The notes under the pieces were generated by a model that worked only from the letters and a program-made list of their open reading frames with translations, was not told where the DNA came from and searched no databases. A program made the position numbers and the translations under genes. A stretch of DNA of 64,000 bases from Aeromicrobium terrae (GTDB lineage Bacteria > Actinomycetota > Actinomycetes > Propionibacteriales > Nocardioidaceae): contig NZ_VDUX01000004.1 in NCBI RefSeq assembly GCF_008039565.1, forward strand, positions 1 through 64,000, read 5' to 3'. Numbering within the stretch: the first letter of the stretch is position 1; each line of letters opens with the position of its first letter. This document shows, piece by piece, positions 24,989 to 34,488 of this stretch.

Positions 24989-26136
24989 GGTGCTCGCGGG
25001 AGGAGGTCGTCGAGGCGGTCCCAGGCAGGTCCGCGGGACGTCCCGTCGGCGTCGAACGTGAGGGCCGGCAGACAGTGCACCAACGCGTCGTCGCCGGCGA
25101 CCAGCATCCCGATCTGACGCAGGCGCCGCTGCCCTCGCTCGTCGCGGTCGAGGTGGAGGACGAGCGAGAGCCCGGCCGCCAGCTGGCTGTGCACTGCTGC
25201 CCGCGGCAGTCCGGCGGCGACGCCCAGGGCCTCGAACCTCGCCGGGACGTCGGACGGGGAGTTGGCGTGGACCGTGCCGCACCCGCCCTCGTGCCCGGTG
25301 TTCAGGGCGGCGAGGAGGTCGACGACCTCGGCACCGCGGACCTCGCCGACCACCAGCCGATCAGGGCGCATGCGCAAGGCCTGCCGCACGAGGTCGCGCA
25401 TCGTGACCAGGCCGGCACCCTCGACGTTCGCGGGCCGCGCCTCCAGGCCGACGACGTGCGGATGGTCGGGGCGCAGCTCGGTGGCATCCTCCACCACGAC
25501 GAGCCGCTCGCCGGACGGGACGATCGACAGCAGGGCCGCGAGCAGCGTGGTCTTGCCCGACCCGGTGCCGCCGCTCACCACGAAGGCGATCCGCGCGGCG
25601 ACGATCGCCCGGAGCCACTCGGCCCCGTCCGGTGCCAGGGTGCCGGCGGCCACGAGCTCGTCGAGCGTGAACGACCGGCGGGCTGGGACGCGCAAGGAGA
25701 TCAGCGTGCCCGGACGGGCCAGCGGCGCGAGGACGGCGTGCAGGCGGGTGCCGTCCGGGAGCCGGGCGTCCACCCAGGGACTGGCGTCGTCGAGGCGGCG
25801 ACCCGCCTGCGCCGCGAGCCGCTGGGCGAGCCGGCGGACCGCGTCGTCGTCGGGAAAGGTGACCGGCGTGCGCTCGAGCCCTGAGCCGCGGTCGAGGTGG
25901 ACCTCGTGGGCGCCGTTGACCAAGACGTCGGTGACGCCGTCGAGGACGAGCAGCGGCTCCAGGGGCCCGGCCCCGACCGTCTCCCGACGGAGCTCGTCGA
26001 CGATCGTCAGCACCGTGGCGCTGTCGGCGAGGCGCTGCTCGGCACGCAGTGCGGCCGCAACGGTCTGCGCCGTCGGCTCGGCCGTGTCCGCGGCGAGGCG
26101 ACGGCGCACGCGGGCCACGAGACGAGGGTCGTTCAC
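24985..26136 (-). CDS. tadA: Tad secretion ATPase TadA/CpaF
   Basis: A 383-residue hexameric GspE/VirB11-type ATPase that drives pilin assembly. The N-terminal helical domain runs to about residue 60. GPLEPLLVLDGVTDVLVNG is the CpaF signature. The P-loop is GGTGSGKTT at 189-197, followed by VVEDATELRPDHPHVVGLEAR (Asp box), LRMRPDRLVVGEVRGAEVVDLL (Walker B/His box region) and TGHEGGCGTVHANSP. No Zn-binding tetracysteine motif is present, as usual for CpaF. GTG 26136 overlaps the ssd stop by 4 bp. It heads the coupled tadA-tadB-tadC assembly genes. Confidence 0.94.
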   Translation of the reverse strand: MNDPRLVARVRRRLAADTAEPTAQTVAAALRAEQRLADSATVLTIVDELRRETVGAGPLEPLLVLDGVTDVLVNGAHEVHLDRGSGLERTPVTFPDDDAVRRLAQRLAAQAGRRLDDASPWVDARLPDGTRLHAVLAPLARPGTLISLRVPARRSFTLDELVAAGTLAPDGAEWLRAIVAARIAFVVSGGTGSGKTTLLAALLSIVPSGERLVVVEDATELRPDHPHVVGLEARPANVEGAGLVTMRDLVRQALRMRPDRLVVGEVRGAEVVDLLAALNTGHEGGCGTVHANSPSDVPARFEALGVAAGLPRAAVHSQLAAGLSLVLHLDRDERGQRRLRQIGMLVAGDDALVHCLPALTFDADGTSRGPAWDRLDDLLPRAP

Positions 26137-27194
26137 GGGACCGAGACCCGTGCGTCGAGACCGAGGACGTCAAGGACGAAGCCGGCCACGCGTCGGGCCG
26201 GCCTCGACCCGCCGGGTCCGTGCCCGTGGTCGACGGCCTGGCGGAGGTGGCGGTCGTGACGCAGGCGGGCGAGCACCGGGAGCCCCAGAGCCTCCGACAC
26301 CGCCTCGCTCCCGATGCCGCCGGGACGGACCACGGAGACCAGCGCGACCGACGACGTGTGCGGCTCGAGCCGCGCGACCACCCGCCGCGCCGCACCGACC
26401 GCTCGCACCTCCTCCGGCACCAGCACCACCGTGAGCACCGACCGGCCGACCAGCTCGGCGCCCGCAGCGTCGAGGTGGCGCGGCACGTCGGCCACCACGA
26501 CGTCGAAGCCACGCAGTCCGGCGGCGAGCACGCCACCGATCGCGTCCGGGACCTCCGGTGGCCCGTGCCGTCCCCACGACAGCACCGACACACCGGCGTG
26601 CGTGGGCAGAGCATCGGCGAGCGAGCCGGCCGCCACCGTGCCGGCCGCGTGGCCGAGGTCACCCCACCGCAGCCCGTCGGCGTGCTCGGCCCCGAGGACG
26701 AGCTCGATGCCGCCGCCGAGCGGGTCGGCGTCGAGCAGCAGTGTCCGGAGCCCGCGGTCCGCCGCACCCAGCGCGAGTCCCGTGGCCACCGTGGACGCTC
26801 CTGCGCCGCCGACCCCGCCGACGACGGTGACCAGGCAAGCCTCACCGCGACCGTCGAGCGCGACGGCGAGCATCTCGACGACGCGTCGGTCGTCCGCGTC
26901 GGTCACGACGTCGACCGCACCGACCGCGACCGCGTCCGGCCAGGACGCCTCGCGCTCGCGGGTGAGCAGCAGGACGTGGTCGCGACGCGGCAGCCGCGCG
27001 CGGCCGATGCCCGGGGCGAGGTCGTCGCCGAGCACCACCGCCGCCGCCCCGCGCCACGACCGCCGGACGGCGGACACGTCGGTGGCCACGTCGGGCGTGG
27101 ACCCGACCGCCGCACACCAGCGCAGTGCGACGTCGAGCAGGTGCTCATCGGCGGTGCCGATCAGTAGGGGCGAGGGGTCCGGTGCGTCGTCCAC
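26133..27194 (-). CDS. ssd: Ssd/CpaE-like septum-site/pilus-locus ATPase homologue
   Basis: A 353-residue MinD/ParA-superfamily protein like M. tuberculosis Rv3660c (Ssd), encoded first in the Tad operon. The N-terminal ~110 residues form a receiver-like pseudo-domain. CLVTVVGGVGGAGASTVATGLA takes the place of the P-loop but has Ala-Ser after Gly instead of the signature Lys, so ATP binding is doubtful. LLLDADPLGGGIELVLG (Walker A' partner region) and DVVVADVPRHLD follow. Related proteins influence septum placement and Tad localisation. Two TGTGGAC motifs lie upstream at 27247 and 27276. Confidence 0.86.
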   Translation of the reverse strand: MDDAPDPSPLLIGTADEHLLDVALRWCAAVGSTPDVATDVSAVRRSWRGAAAVVLGDDLAPGIGRARLPRRDHVLLLTREREASWPDAVAVGAVDVVTDADDRRVVEMLAVALDGRGEACLVTVVGGVGGAGASTVATGLALGAADRGLRTLLLDADPLGGGIELVLGAEHADGLRWGDLGHAAGTVAAGSLADALPTHAGVSVLSWGRHGPPEVPDAIGGVLAAGLRGFDVVVADVPRHLDAAGAELVGRSVLTVVLVPEEVRAVGAARRVVARLEPHTSSVALVSVVRPGGIGSEAVSEALGLPVLARLRHDRHLRQAVDHGHGPGGSRPARRVAGFVLDVLGLDARVSVP

Positions 27195-27284
27195 CCCGCC
27201 AGCGTGGCCGCCGGTGACCCCACGGGCCCAGGCCCGCTCGGCCCGCTGTGGACGGGTGAGCGCAGCTGCTCGCCCTGTGGACCG

Positions 27285-28581
<1,297 letters not shown>

Positions 28582-28601
<20 letters not shown>

Positions 28602-28878
28602 GGTCCCGGTGGGCCTCGAGGATGTCGAGGACGGGCTGGTGCCAGGCGTGCAGCGCGGACCAGCGCTCGTCCATCTCCGACTCCCCGAGGTTCGTGTCGA
28701 TCTGCGTCTCGACGTGCAGGCGCCACCGGTACTCCAGCTCAGCGAGCAGCTCGTCGGGGCCGGCGAACGCGTCGGCGTAGTCGTCGCACCACGGAAGCAC
28801 CCCGTCGCGCCGGATCTCGGCCATCGCGCGCACCTCCCGGATGACGTCCTGGCGGCGTCGGGTCTCGGTCCAGGTCAT
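28582..28878 (-). CDS. Conserved hypothetical protein upstream of the P450
   Basis: A 98-residue acidic, helix-rich protein with no signal peptide or membrane segment (MTWTETRRRQDVIREVRAMAEIRRDGVLPWCDDYADAFAGPDELLAELEYRWRLH...). Trp and His residues are prominent (LHAWHQPVLDILEAHRDRELTAA). I do not recognise the family. It overlaps the P450 gene by 20 bp on the same strand. GGGGAGGCC before the ATG supports the start. Confidence 0.7.
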
Positions 28879-29037
28879 CGGCCTCCCCTTTCCACGGGAT
28901 CAACACGATCGACGGTACGAGGGAACGACCCTCCCATCATCGGCCTGCGGGACCCCTTCGGCGTCCGACCAGGGTCGGAGACCCGTTCCGACCGCGAACG
29001 GATGTCCTCGCCGCGCCCGCGTACCTACCCTGGTGAC

Positions 29038-30300
29038 ATGCGTGTGCCGACGATGGTCACCCCGGTGCTCGCCCGCATCGAGCGGGTCAGCGAGGAGCAC
29101 GGCCTCGCGTACCCCTGGTGGATCCCGATCGCGTCGTGGTCCGGCCAGCTCGGAGCGGCCCTCGCCGCCCTGGCCCAGCGGAAGGAGCTCGCGTCCGGCT
29201 GGACCGTCCTCGTGGTCGCACTCCTGGTGACGCCCGCGGCGATCCAGCTCCTGAACGGGCGGTGGATCAGCTGGTGGCTGGAGGCCCTGCTCGCGCTCGG
29301 CGCGGTGGGCGTGATCCTCAGCCTCCCTCAGGACGGTCTCGGCGCCGCCGACCTCGCCCCGTTCGTCCTCTGCCTGATCGCCGCGGAGTCCACGGCTCGC
29401 GAGGGCTACCGCCGCGGCCTGGTCGTCACCGGTGCCGCCGTCGCGATGGTGCTCGTCGCGTGGTCCGCCGGACACGTCGGAGCCGTCGCGGTGAACCTGC
29501 TCGTGGTGATCCTCGGCGCCGACATCGGCTACATGTTCCACTGGCAGGCCCGCGCCCTGGCCGCCGAGCGCGAGGCGCGCGCCAGCGAGCACACCCGCGC
29601 GACGCTCGCCGAGCGCGACCGCATCGCTCGCGAGATCCACGACCTCGTCGCGCACTCGCTGAGCGTCACGATGCTGCAGATCACCGGGGCCCGGCGCATG
29701 CTCACCGACTCCGCCGATCTGAAGGGGGACGACGTCGAGGAGGCCATCGACGCCCTCCGCGACGCCGAGCGCGTCGGCCGCCAGGCCATGCACGACATCC
29801 GGCAGACCGTCAGCGACATGGCCACCGAGGGCGACCAGACCCGGCCACTGCCCGGCGCCGACGACCTGCCGTCGCTCGTCCAGCGCGTGCGGAACGCCGG
29901 CCTCAACGCGGGCTACCAGGTCCACGGCGACATCGGCCGCCTTCCACCGGCGCTCGGCCTCGGCCTCTACCGCGTCGTGCAGGAGTCGCTCACCAACGTC
30001 ACGAAGCACGCCCCGGGTGCCGCCGCGAACGTCAGCATCGCGGTGGGCCGGAGCGACGTCCGGCTGACCGTCCGTAGCACGCGGACCGACCGCACCGAAC
30101 CCGACGGCTCCGGCTCCGGCATCACCGGCATGGAGGCGCGCATCGCCCAGCTCGGCGGTCAGCTGTCGTCCCGCCCCGTCGGCGAGGAATGGGTGGTCGA
30201 GGCCCTCGTGCCGCTCGAGGCCGACGAGAAGGGGCCGCACTGCGTGGTGTCGTCGAAGATCCAGTCGATGACCGGCCCCACGGAGCAGCCGGCCACATGA
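29038..30300 (+). CDS. NarL-type sensor histidine kinase
   Basis: A 420-residue membrane kinase. The N-terminal half has about five or six hydrophobic helices (residues ~28-165), with only short loops outside. A short coiled linker leads to the HisKA_3 box ERDRIAREIHDLVAHSLSV with phospho-acceptor His201. The HATPase domain has LGLYRVVQESLTNVTKHAPGA (N box) and GSGSGITGMEARIAQLGG (G box). ATG 29038 sits 6 nt after TACCCT, matching a leaderless promoter; there is no Shine-Dalgarno sequence. The stop overlaps the response regulator's ATG (ATGA), so they form one two-component operon. The stimulus is unknown. Confidence 0.92.
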   Translation: MRVPTMVTPVLARIERVSEEHGLAYPWWIPIASWSGQLGAALAALAQRKELASGWTVLVVALLVTPAAIQLLNGRWISWWLEALLALGAVGVILSLPQDGLGAADLAPFVLCLIAAESTAREGYRRGLVVTGAAVAMVLVAWSAGHVGAVAVNLLVVILGADIGYMFHWQARALAAEREARASEHTRATLAERDRIAREIHDLVAHSLSVTMLQITGARRMLTDSADLKGDDVEEAIDALRDAERVGRQAMHDIRQTVSDMATEGDQTRPLPGADDLPSLVQRVRNAGLNAGYQVHGDIGRLPPALGLGLYRVVQESLTNVTKHAPGAAANVSIAVGRSDVRLTVRSTRTDRTEPDGSGSGITGMEARIAQLGGQLSSRPVGEEWVVEALVPLEADEKGPHCVVSSKIQSMTGPTEQPAT

Positions 30301-30992
30301 CCACGGAAGACCAGCCGACCCGCGTCATGCTCGTGGACGACCAGGAGCTCGTGCGCTCCGGCCTGCGACGCATCCTCCGGCGCCGCGACGGCTTCGAGAT
30401 CGTCGCCGAGTGCGGCGACGGCGACGAGGTGCCGGCCGCCCTCGCCGAGCAGCCGGTCGACGTCGTCGTGATGGACCTGCGCATGAAGCGCGTCGACGGC
30501 ATCGAGGCCACCCGGCGTCTCCGCGACGACGAGGAGGCGCCACCGGTCCTCGTCCTCACCACGTTCGACAGCGACGAGATGCTGTCCGGTGCCCTGCGCG
30601 CGGGCGCGAACGGCTTCATCCTCAAGGACTCCTCCGCCGAGGACCTGATCCGCGCCGTCCGCACCGTCGCCGACGGGGACTCCTGGCTCGATCCAGCCGT
30701 CACCGCCCGCGTGCTCACCCGGTACCGCGACAGCGGCGAGGCCACCCCGCTCGCGTCGGAGCACGAGGAGGTGCTCACGTCGCGCGAGCAGGAGGTGCTG
30801 CACGCGATCGGGTGCGGGCTCTCGAACCAGGAGATCGCCCAGGCGCTGTTCATCTCCGAGGTCACCGTGAAGAGCCACATCGGCCGGGTGTTCGTGAAGC
30901 TCGGCCTGCGCGACCGGGCCGCCGCCGTCGTCTACGCGTTCGACCACGGCATCGTGCGACCGGGCGACACCGAGCGGCTCGCCGGGTCCTGA
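30297..30992 (+). CDS. NarL/LuxR-type response regulator
   Basis: A 231-residue response regulator. The receiver domain has the acidic pair DD at 14-15, phospho-acceptor Asp60 (VVVMDLRMKRVDG), Thr in VLTTFDSDEM and Lys in FILKDSSAEDLIRAV. The C-terminal LuxR helix-turn-helix is LTSREQEVLHAIGCGLSNQEIAQALFISEVTVKSHIGRVFVKLGLRDRAAAVVYAF. It is translationally coupled to the kinase gene. The gene order suggests it may regulate the flanking SGNH or P450 genes, but no repeated binding site was spotted. Confidence 0.94.
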   Translation: MTTEDQPTRVMLVDDQELVRSGLRRILRRRDGFEIVAECGDGDEVPAALAEQPVDVVVMDLRMKRVDGIEATRRLRDDEEAPPVLVLTTFDSDEMLSGALRAGANGFILKDSSAEDLIRAVRTVADGDSWLDPAVTARVLTRYRDSGEATPLASEHEEVLTSREQEVLHAIGCGLSNQEIAQALFISEVTVKSHIGRVFVKLGLRDRAAAVVYAFDHGIVRPGDTERLAGS

Positions 30993-30995
30993 CCG

Positions 30996-32270
30996 TCAGT
31001 CCCCGGCCGGGTGGGCGTCCCGCGGGTTCACGGGCAGCGTCCGGAGCTGCTCGACGACGCGGCGCTGGTAGAACACCTGGCCCCGGCCGTTCGGGTGGAT
31101 GCCGTCCGGCCCGATGTACTTGTCCTGGTTCCCGTCGCCGCGTGGGTGCTTGGCCGAGCCGGTCCCCGTCAGCCAGTTGTCCGTGTAGGGGTCGATGAAG
31201 CCCACCACGTTGTCGTGCTCGGCGGCAGCCTGCCGCAGCACGTCGGTCATCTCGAGATACATCGGGGTGGGGTGGTCCGGGATCGTGTCCGACGAGATGG
31301 GCTCGACCCCGACGATGACGATCGGCGTCGTCGGCAGGCGCATCTCGACGGCGGTCAGGAACCGGTCCACCGCGTCCCGGTACGCGTCGGCCGAGTACAT
31401 CGCGCTGTCGTTCAGCGACCCGTTGACGAGCAGGGCGTCGATCGGTGCCGTGTCGATGGCCTGCAGCCGCTCCTCCGACCCGTAGCGCGTCGACTCGCTG
31501 AGGTTGAAGTACCCCGCGAGCGGGACCTGGAGGCCGGCGTTGAGGTAGCCGGTCCCGCTCTGGGCCATGTTCCAGACGCGGAAGCCGGTCAGCGTCGCCA
31601 GGGTCGGTGCCGCCGACCGCGAGATGGACCCCTTGTAGGGGCTGGGCTCGTACATGGAGTCGGAGACCACGCCGATCGTGAACTCCGGCTTCGCCGCCTT
31701 CACCGTCACCGGCTCGTCGGCCGAGTGCTCGACGCCACTGAAGATCGTCGGTCCCTCGAAGCGCACGGTGACCGTCCTGGTCTTGGGCAGGGTGATGACG
31801 AGCCAGTCGTCGCGCCCGTCCGTGTCGTCGACCCAGAACGCCTTCTTCGAGACCGGCCGGCCGTCGAGCCACACCCGGGCCTCGGACTGCCGGTACGTCT
31901 TGTAGTGGATCGCGAACCGCCGCCCGGTCACGACGAACCGGACGTCGACCCCCTTCGCCACCGAGTTGTTCAGGAAGAACTCGGCCGCGTCGTCGAGCGT
32001 CAGCCCACCGAAGTGCGTGCCGAGCGGCTGCGGCGGCAGCGAGTACGTGAACACGTCGTCGCGGTCCCACCGGATCTCCTCGCGGTCGCCCCACTTCGGC
32101 GGACGGGTACGCAGCGACGCCTTGACCTCGTCCGGCCCGAGGACCTCGGTCGACATCGGGTGCATCAGGTCGCCGAACGTCACCGGCCGCGGCTTCTCCG
32201 CCGTGCCCGACGACGGTCGCGCCAGGACGAACCACGCGAGCGCACCCGCGACGACGAGGCCGGCGGCCAC
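30996..32270 (-). CDS. Membrane-anchored SGNH/GDSL-type hydrolase
   Basis: A 424-residue protein (if GTG 32270 is used) with an N-terminal hydrophobic anchor (VAAGLVVAGALAWFVLA), a beta-rich domain (~residues 60-190), and an SGNH fold. Visible catalytic blocks are VVSDSMYEP (nucleophile Ser), NGSLND (block III Asn) and DGIHPNGRG (Asp/His). It is probably an extracytoplasmic esterase/deacetylase acting on cell-surface glycans. An AGGAGG ends 4 nt before an in-frame ATC at 32315; initiation there would add about 15 residues, RGRGLGGRN, giving the missing positive N-terminal charge. GTG 32270 itself has no ribosome binding site. Confidence 0.85.
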   Translation of the reverse strand: MAAGLVVAGALAWFVLARPSSGTAEKPRPVTFGDLMHPMSTEVLGPDEVKASLRTRPPKWGDREEIRWDRDDVFTYSLPPQPLGTHFGGLTLDDAAEFFLNNSVAKGVDVRFVVTGRRFAIHYKTYRQSEARVWLDGRPVSKKAFWVDDTDGRDDWLVITLPKTRTVTVRFEGPTIFSGVEHSADEPVTVKAAKPEFTIGVVSDSMYEPSPYKGSISRSAAPTLATLTGFRVWNMAQSGTGYLNAGLQVPLAGYFNLSESTRYGSEERLQAIDTAPIDALLVNGSLNDSAMYSADAYRDAVDRFLTAVEMRLPTTPIVIVGVEPISSDTIPDHPTPMYLEMTDVLRQAAAEHDNVVGFIDPYTDNWLTGTGSAKHPRGDGNQDKYIGPDGIHPNGRGQVFYQRRVVEQLRTLPVNPRDAHPAGD

Positions 32271-32404
32271 GCCGGCGACGACTGCGTTCCTGCCCCCGAG
32301 ACCGCGGCCTCTGATGGTTCCTCCTGGGGCGGACTCGTGATCTCCCGGTCACGGTAGTCCAGACCGACCTGTCCGGTCCGCACTTCCGGGCTGGATCAGC
32401 GCCC

Positions 32405-32410
32405 TATCCT
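32405..32410 (+). promoter_or_regulatory. -10 box (TATCCT) of the HAD-IB gene
   Basis: TATCCT ends 6 nt before GTG 32417, consistent with leaderless transcription. No clear -35 box. Confidence 0.5.
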
Positions 32411-32416
32411 GGCGAC

Positions 32417-33247
32417 GTGCCACCTGCGCGTTCGGCAGCCTTCTTCGACTTGGACAAGACGATCATCGCCAAGTCGAGCACGCTCGCGTTCAGCCGCCCG
32501 TTCTACGACGGCGGGCTGCTGAGCCGTCGCGCCGTGCTGCGCAGCGCCTACGCCCAGTTCATGTTCGCGGCGAGCGGTGCCGACCACGACCAGCTCGAGA
32601 AGATGCGGAACTACCTCACGCAGATGATCACCGGCTGGGACGTCGAGGTGGTCCGCCAGTCCGTCGCCGAGACGCTGCACGCGATCATCGACCCGATCGT
32701 CTACGACGAGGCCGTCGAGCTCATCGAGCTGCACCACGCCGCCGGCCGCGACGTCGTCATCGTGTCGGCCTCCGGCACCGAGGTCGTCGAGCCCATCGGC
32801 GAGATGCTCGGCGCCGACCACGTCGTCGCCACCCGGCTCGTCGAGGAGGACGGCAAGTACACCGGCGAGGTCGAGTACTACGCGTACGGACCCAACAAGG
32901 CCAAGGCCATGCGGGAGCTCGCCGAGGAGCGGGGCTACGACCTCGACGCCTGCTTCGCCTACTCCGACTCCGAGACCGACGCCCCGATGCTCGAGACCGT
33001 CGGGCACCCGTTCGCCGTGAACCCGGACAAGGCGCTGCGGAGGCTGGCCGAGGAGAACGGCTGGCCGATCCTGCAGTTCGTCAGTCCGGTGTCCATGCGC
33101 GCCCGGCTCGGCCTCGACACCCGCGTGGCCAAGGCCGCGGCGGTCGGCGTCGTCGCCGTCGGCGTCGGAGCCATCGCGCTCGCCATGGTCGGCCGGCGGC
33201 GACGGCCCGCCCGGCGTGGGTTCCGGGCCGTGGGCGGAGTCAGGTAG
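32417..33247 (+). CDS. HAD-IB family phosphatase with C-terminal membrane helix
   Basis: A 276-residue SerB-like phosphatase. Motif I is FFDLDKTII (nucleophile Asp11 and Asp13), motif II is VIVSASG, the motif III lysine lies in NKAKAMRELAEE, and motif IV is AYSDSETDAPML. The helical cap (residues ~20-90) is of the IB type. Residues ~240-260 (AAAVGVVAVGVGAIALAMVG) form a C-terminal transmembrane helix followed by a basic tail, so it is anchored with the enzyme in the cytoplasm. Rv3661, a homologue type, also lies beside the ssd/tad genes in mycobacteria. The substrate is unknown. Confidence 0.9.
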   Translation: MPPARSAAFFDLDKTIIAKSSTLAFSRPFYDGGLLSRRAVLRSAYAQFMFAASGADHDQLEKMRNYLTQMITGWDVEVVRQSVAETLHAIIDPIVYDEAVELIELHHAAGRDVVIVSASGTEVVEPIGEMLGADHVVATRLVEEDGKYTGEVEYYAYGPNKAKAMRELAEERGYDLDACFAYSDSETDAPMLETVGHPFAVNPDKALRRLAEENGWPILQFVSPVSMRARLGLDTRVAKAAAVGVVAVGVGAIALAMVGRRRRPARRGFRAVGGVR

Positions 33248-33525
33248 AGCTGTTTGTGAACCCGAGCGCAGAAGGTTACGACTCAGTAGGTCTATCGTCC
33301 TCCCGGCCTCTGGCGTAGAACGTAGGGAAGAACTACACAGACGGCACAGCAGCTCAGTACCCACGCGGCGATCTCCCGTCCCAAAGGGCAGTCGCACCCG
33401 GGACATCCGCGACACTCAGGGATCACGCGGCCCCGAGGCGACGATACGACGAAGGCACGCTTGGTAGCTGCAGCTTGCTGGCCCGTGGCGGCGTCACCCT
33501 CGACGGTGGCGCCGCCTATCTGTTC
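33248..33525. other. Intergenic gap with a strong hairpin
   Basis: No convincing gene: the open frame across 33216-33467 has no ribosome binding site and an Arg/Ser-rich unconserved-looking product. GGCGGCGTCACC (33487-33498) and GGTGGCGCCGCC (33505-33516) form a 12-bp stem with one mismatch and loop CTCGAC, followed on the plus strand by TATCTGTTCCT. It lies 10 bp past the stop of the minus-strand FkbM gene and could end transcription from that side. The gap marks the junction between conserved backbone and the polysaccharide cluster. Confidence 0.55.
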
Positions 33526-34425
33526 CTAACGAGGGTCGGCGGGAAGCACGTCGCGGACGGCCTGGAGGCCGGCCTCGTCGTCGCGGTGCACGACGGCGAC
33601 GTCCCAGAAGTGGTACGGGCGCTCCTCGAGCGGGGTGTCGAGGTACGCCGACCGCTCGACCATCTCCTCGATCGGGTAGCTGCCGACCGGGCGGCTGCCG
33701 TTGTCCCAGACGCGGACGTGCGCGTAGCCGAGGTCGGCGAGCTCGTCCCAGACGGTCAGGGGGTCGTAGCCGGCGAGCCGGGTGAGGTCGTGGTGGTACT
33801 CGAAGAACAGCACCGGCTGGGTGTCGGCCCAGGTGCGCGCGACGGCCGGCACGAGCGTGACGTCGTACCCGTCGGTGTCGGACTTCACGAGCCGCACCTG
33901 GTCGAAGTCGGGGTGCCGCTTGCGCAGCTCGTCGACGGTGATCGTGGGCATCGTGTCGGTGGACTGTCCCGGCTCGAACCGCGTGGTGCCGCCGCCGCGG
34001 ACCGGGGCGAGGTCGACGTCGTCGGCGTACGGCAGGAGGAGCGAGGGCTCGACGGCCACGTCGTCGCGCGCGTCGACGTTGCGGTGCAGGAACTCCAGGA
34101 ACGCGTCGTCGCCCTCGACGCACAGCACCGAGCCCGGGGCCGCGTCGAGGATCTGCAGCGCGGAGTCGCCCACGTTCGCGCCGATGTCGATCGTCACCAC
34201 CGGACGGCCGTCGCGCTGGGCGAGAGCCGCCGCCAGCCGCGGCAGGTTCTGCCCGTACTCCGGCTCGACCCGCGCGTAGTCGGGGAGCCGGTGCGACCAC
34301 GGGAGCACCATCTCCACCCCTTGCACCGTGCGGGTGACCGGACGCATCGGGAACCGGTCACGGACCGCCCAGCCGGCACGTCGCACGACGCGCTGGACCA
34401 GCGTCTCCGGTGTCTTGGGGGGCAT
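33526..34425 (-). CDS. FkbM-family methyltransferase (1)
   Basis: A 299-residue SAM-dependent methyltransferase. The FkbM motif I is VVTIDIGANVGDSALQIL at ~residues 76-93, followed by CVEGDDAFLEFLHRNVD (acidic loop) and QVRLVKSDTDGYDVTLV, matching the family's conserved K(I/S)DxxG(x)E-like segment. FkbM enzymes O-methylate sugars or polyketides, so methylation of a polysaccharide residue is likely here. It is divergent from the acyltransferase at 34489 (63-bp gap). Its acceptor is unknown. Confidence 0.86.
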   Translation of the reverse strand: MPPKTPETLVQRVVRRAGWAVRDRFPMRPVTRTVQGVEMVLPWSHRLPDYARVEPEYGQNLPRLAAALAQRDGRPVVTIDIGANVGDSALQILDAAPGSVLCVEGDDAFLEFLHRNVDARDDVAVEPSLLLPYADDVDLAPVRGGGTTRFEPGQSTDTMPTITVDELRKRHPDFDQVRLVKSDTDGYDVTLVPAVARTWADTQPVLFFEYHHDLTRLAGYDPLTVWDELADLGYAHVRVWDNGSRPVGSYPIEEMVERSAYLDTPLEERPYHFWDVAVVHRDDEAGLQAVRDVLPADPR

Positions 34426-34488
34426 GCACGCTCCTTCGTGTCGACGATGAACTCTAACCGGGCACCGCCGTCACGTACGGTATTCGTC

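Noticed and set aside
26133-27194. Canonical MinD/ParA ATPase
   Set aside because: The P-loop lacks its lysine (GGVGGAGAST), so it is listed as an Ssd-type homologue with doubtful ATPase activity.
33216-33467. Small open frame after the HAD-IB gene
   Set aside because: Overlaps the HAD-IB gene, has no ribosome binding site or promoter, and its product shows no recognisable pattern.
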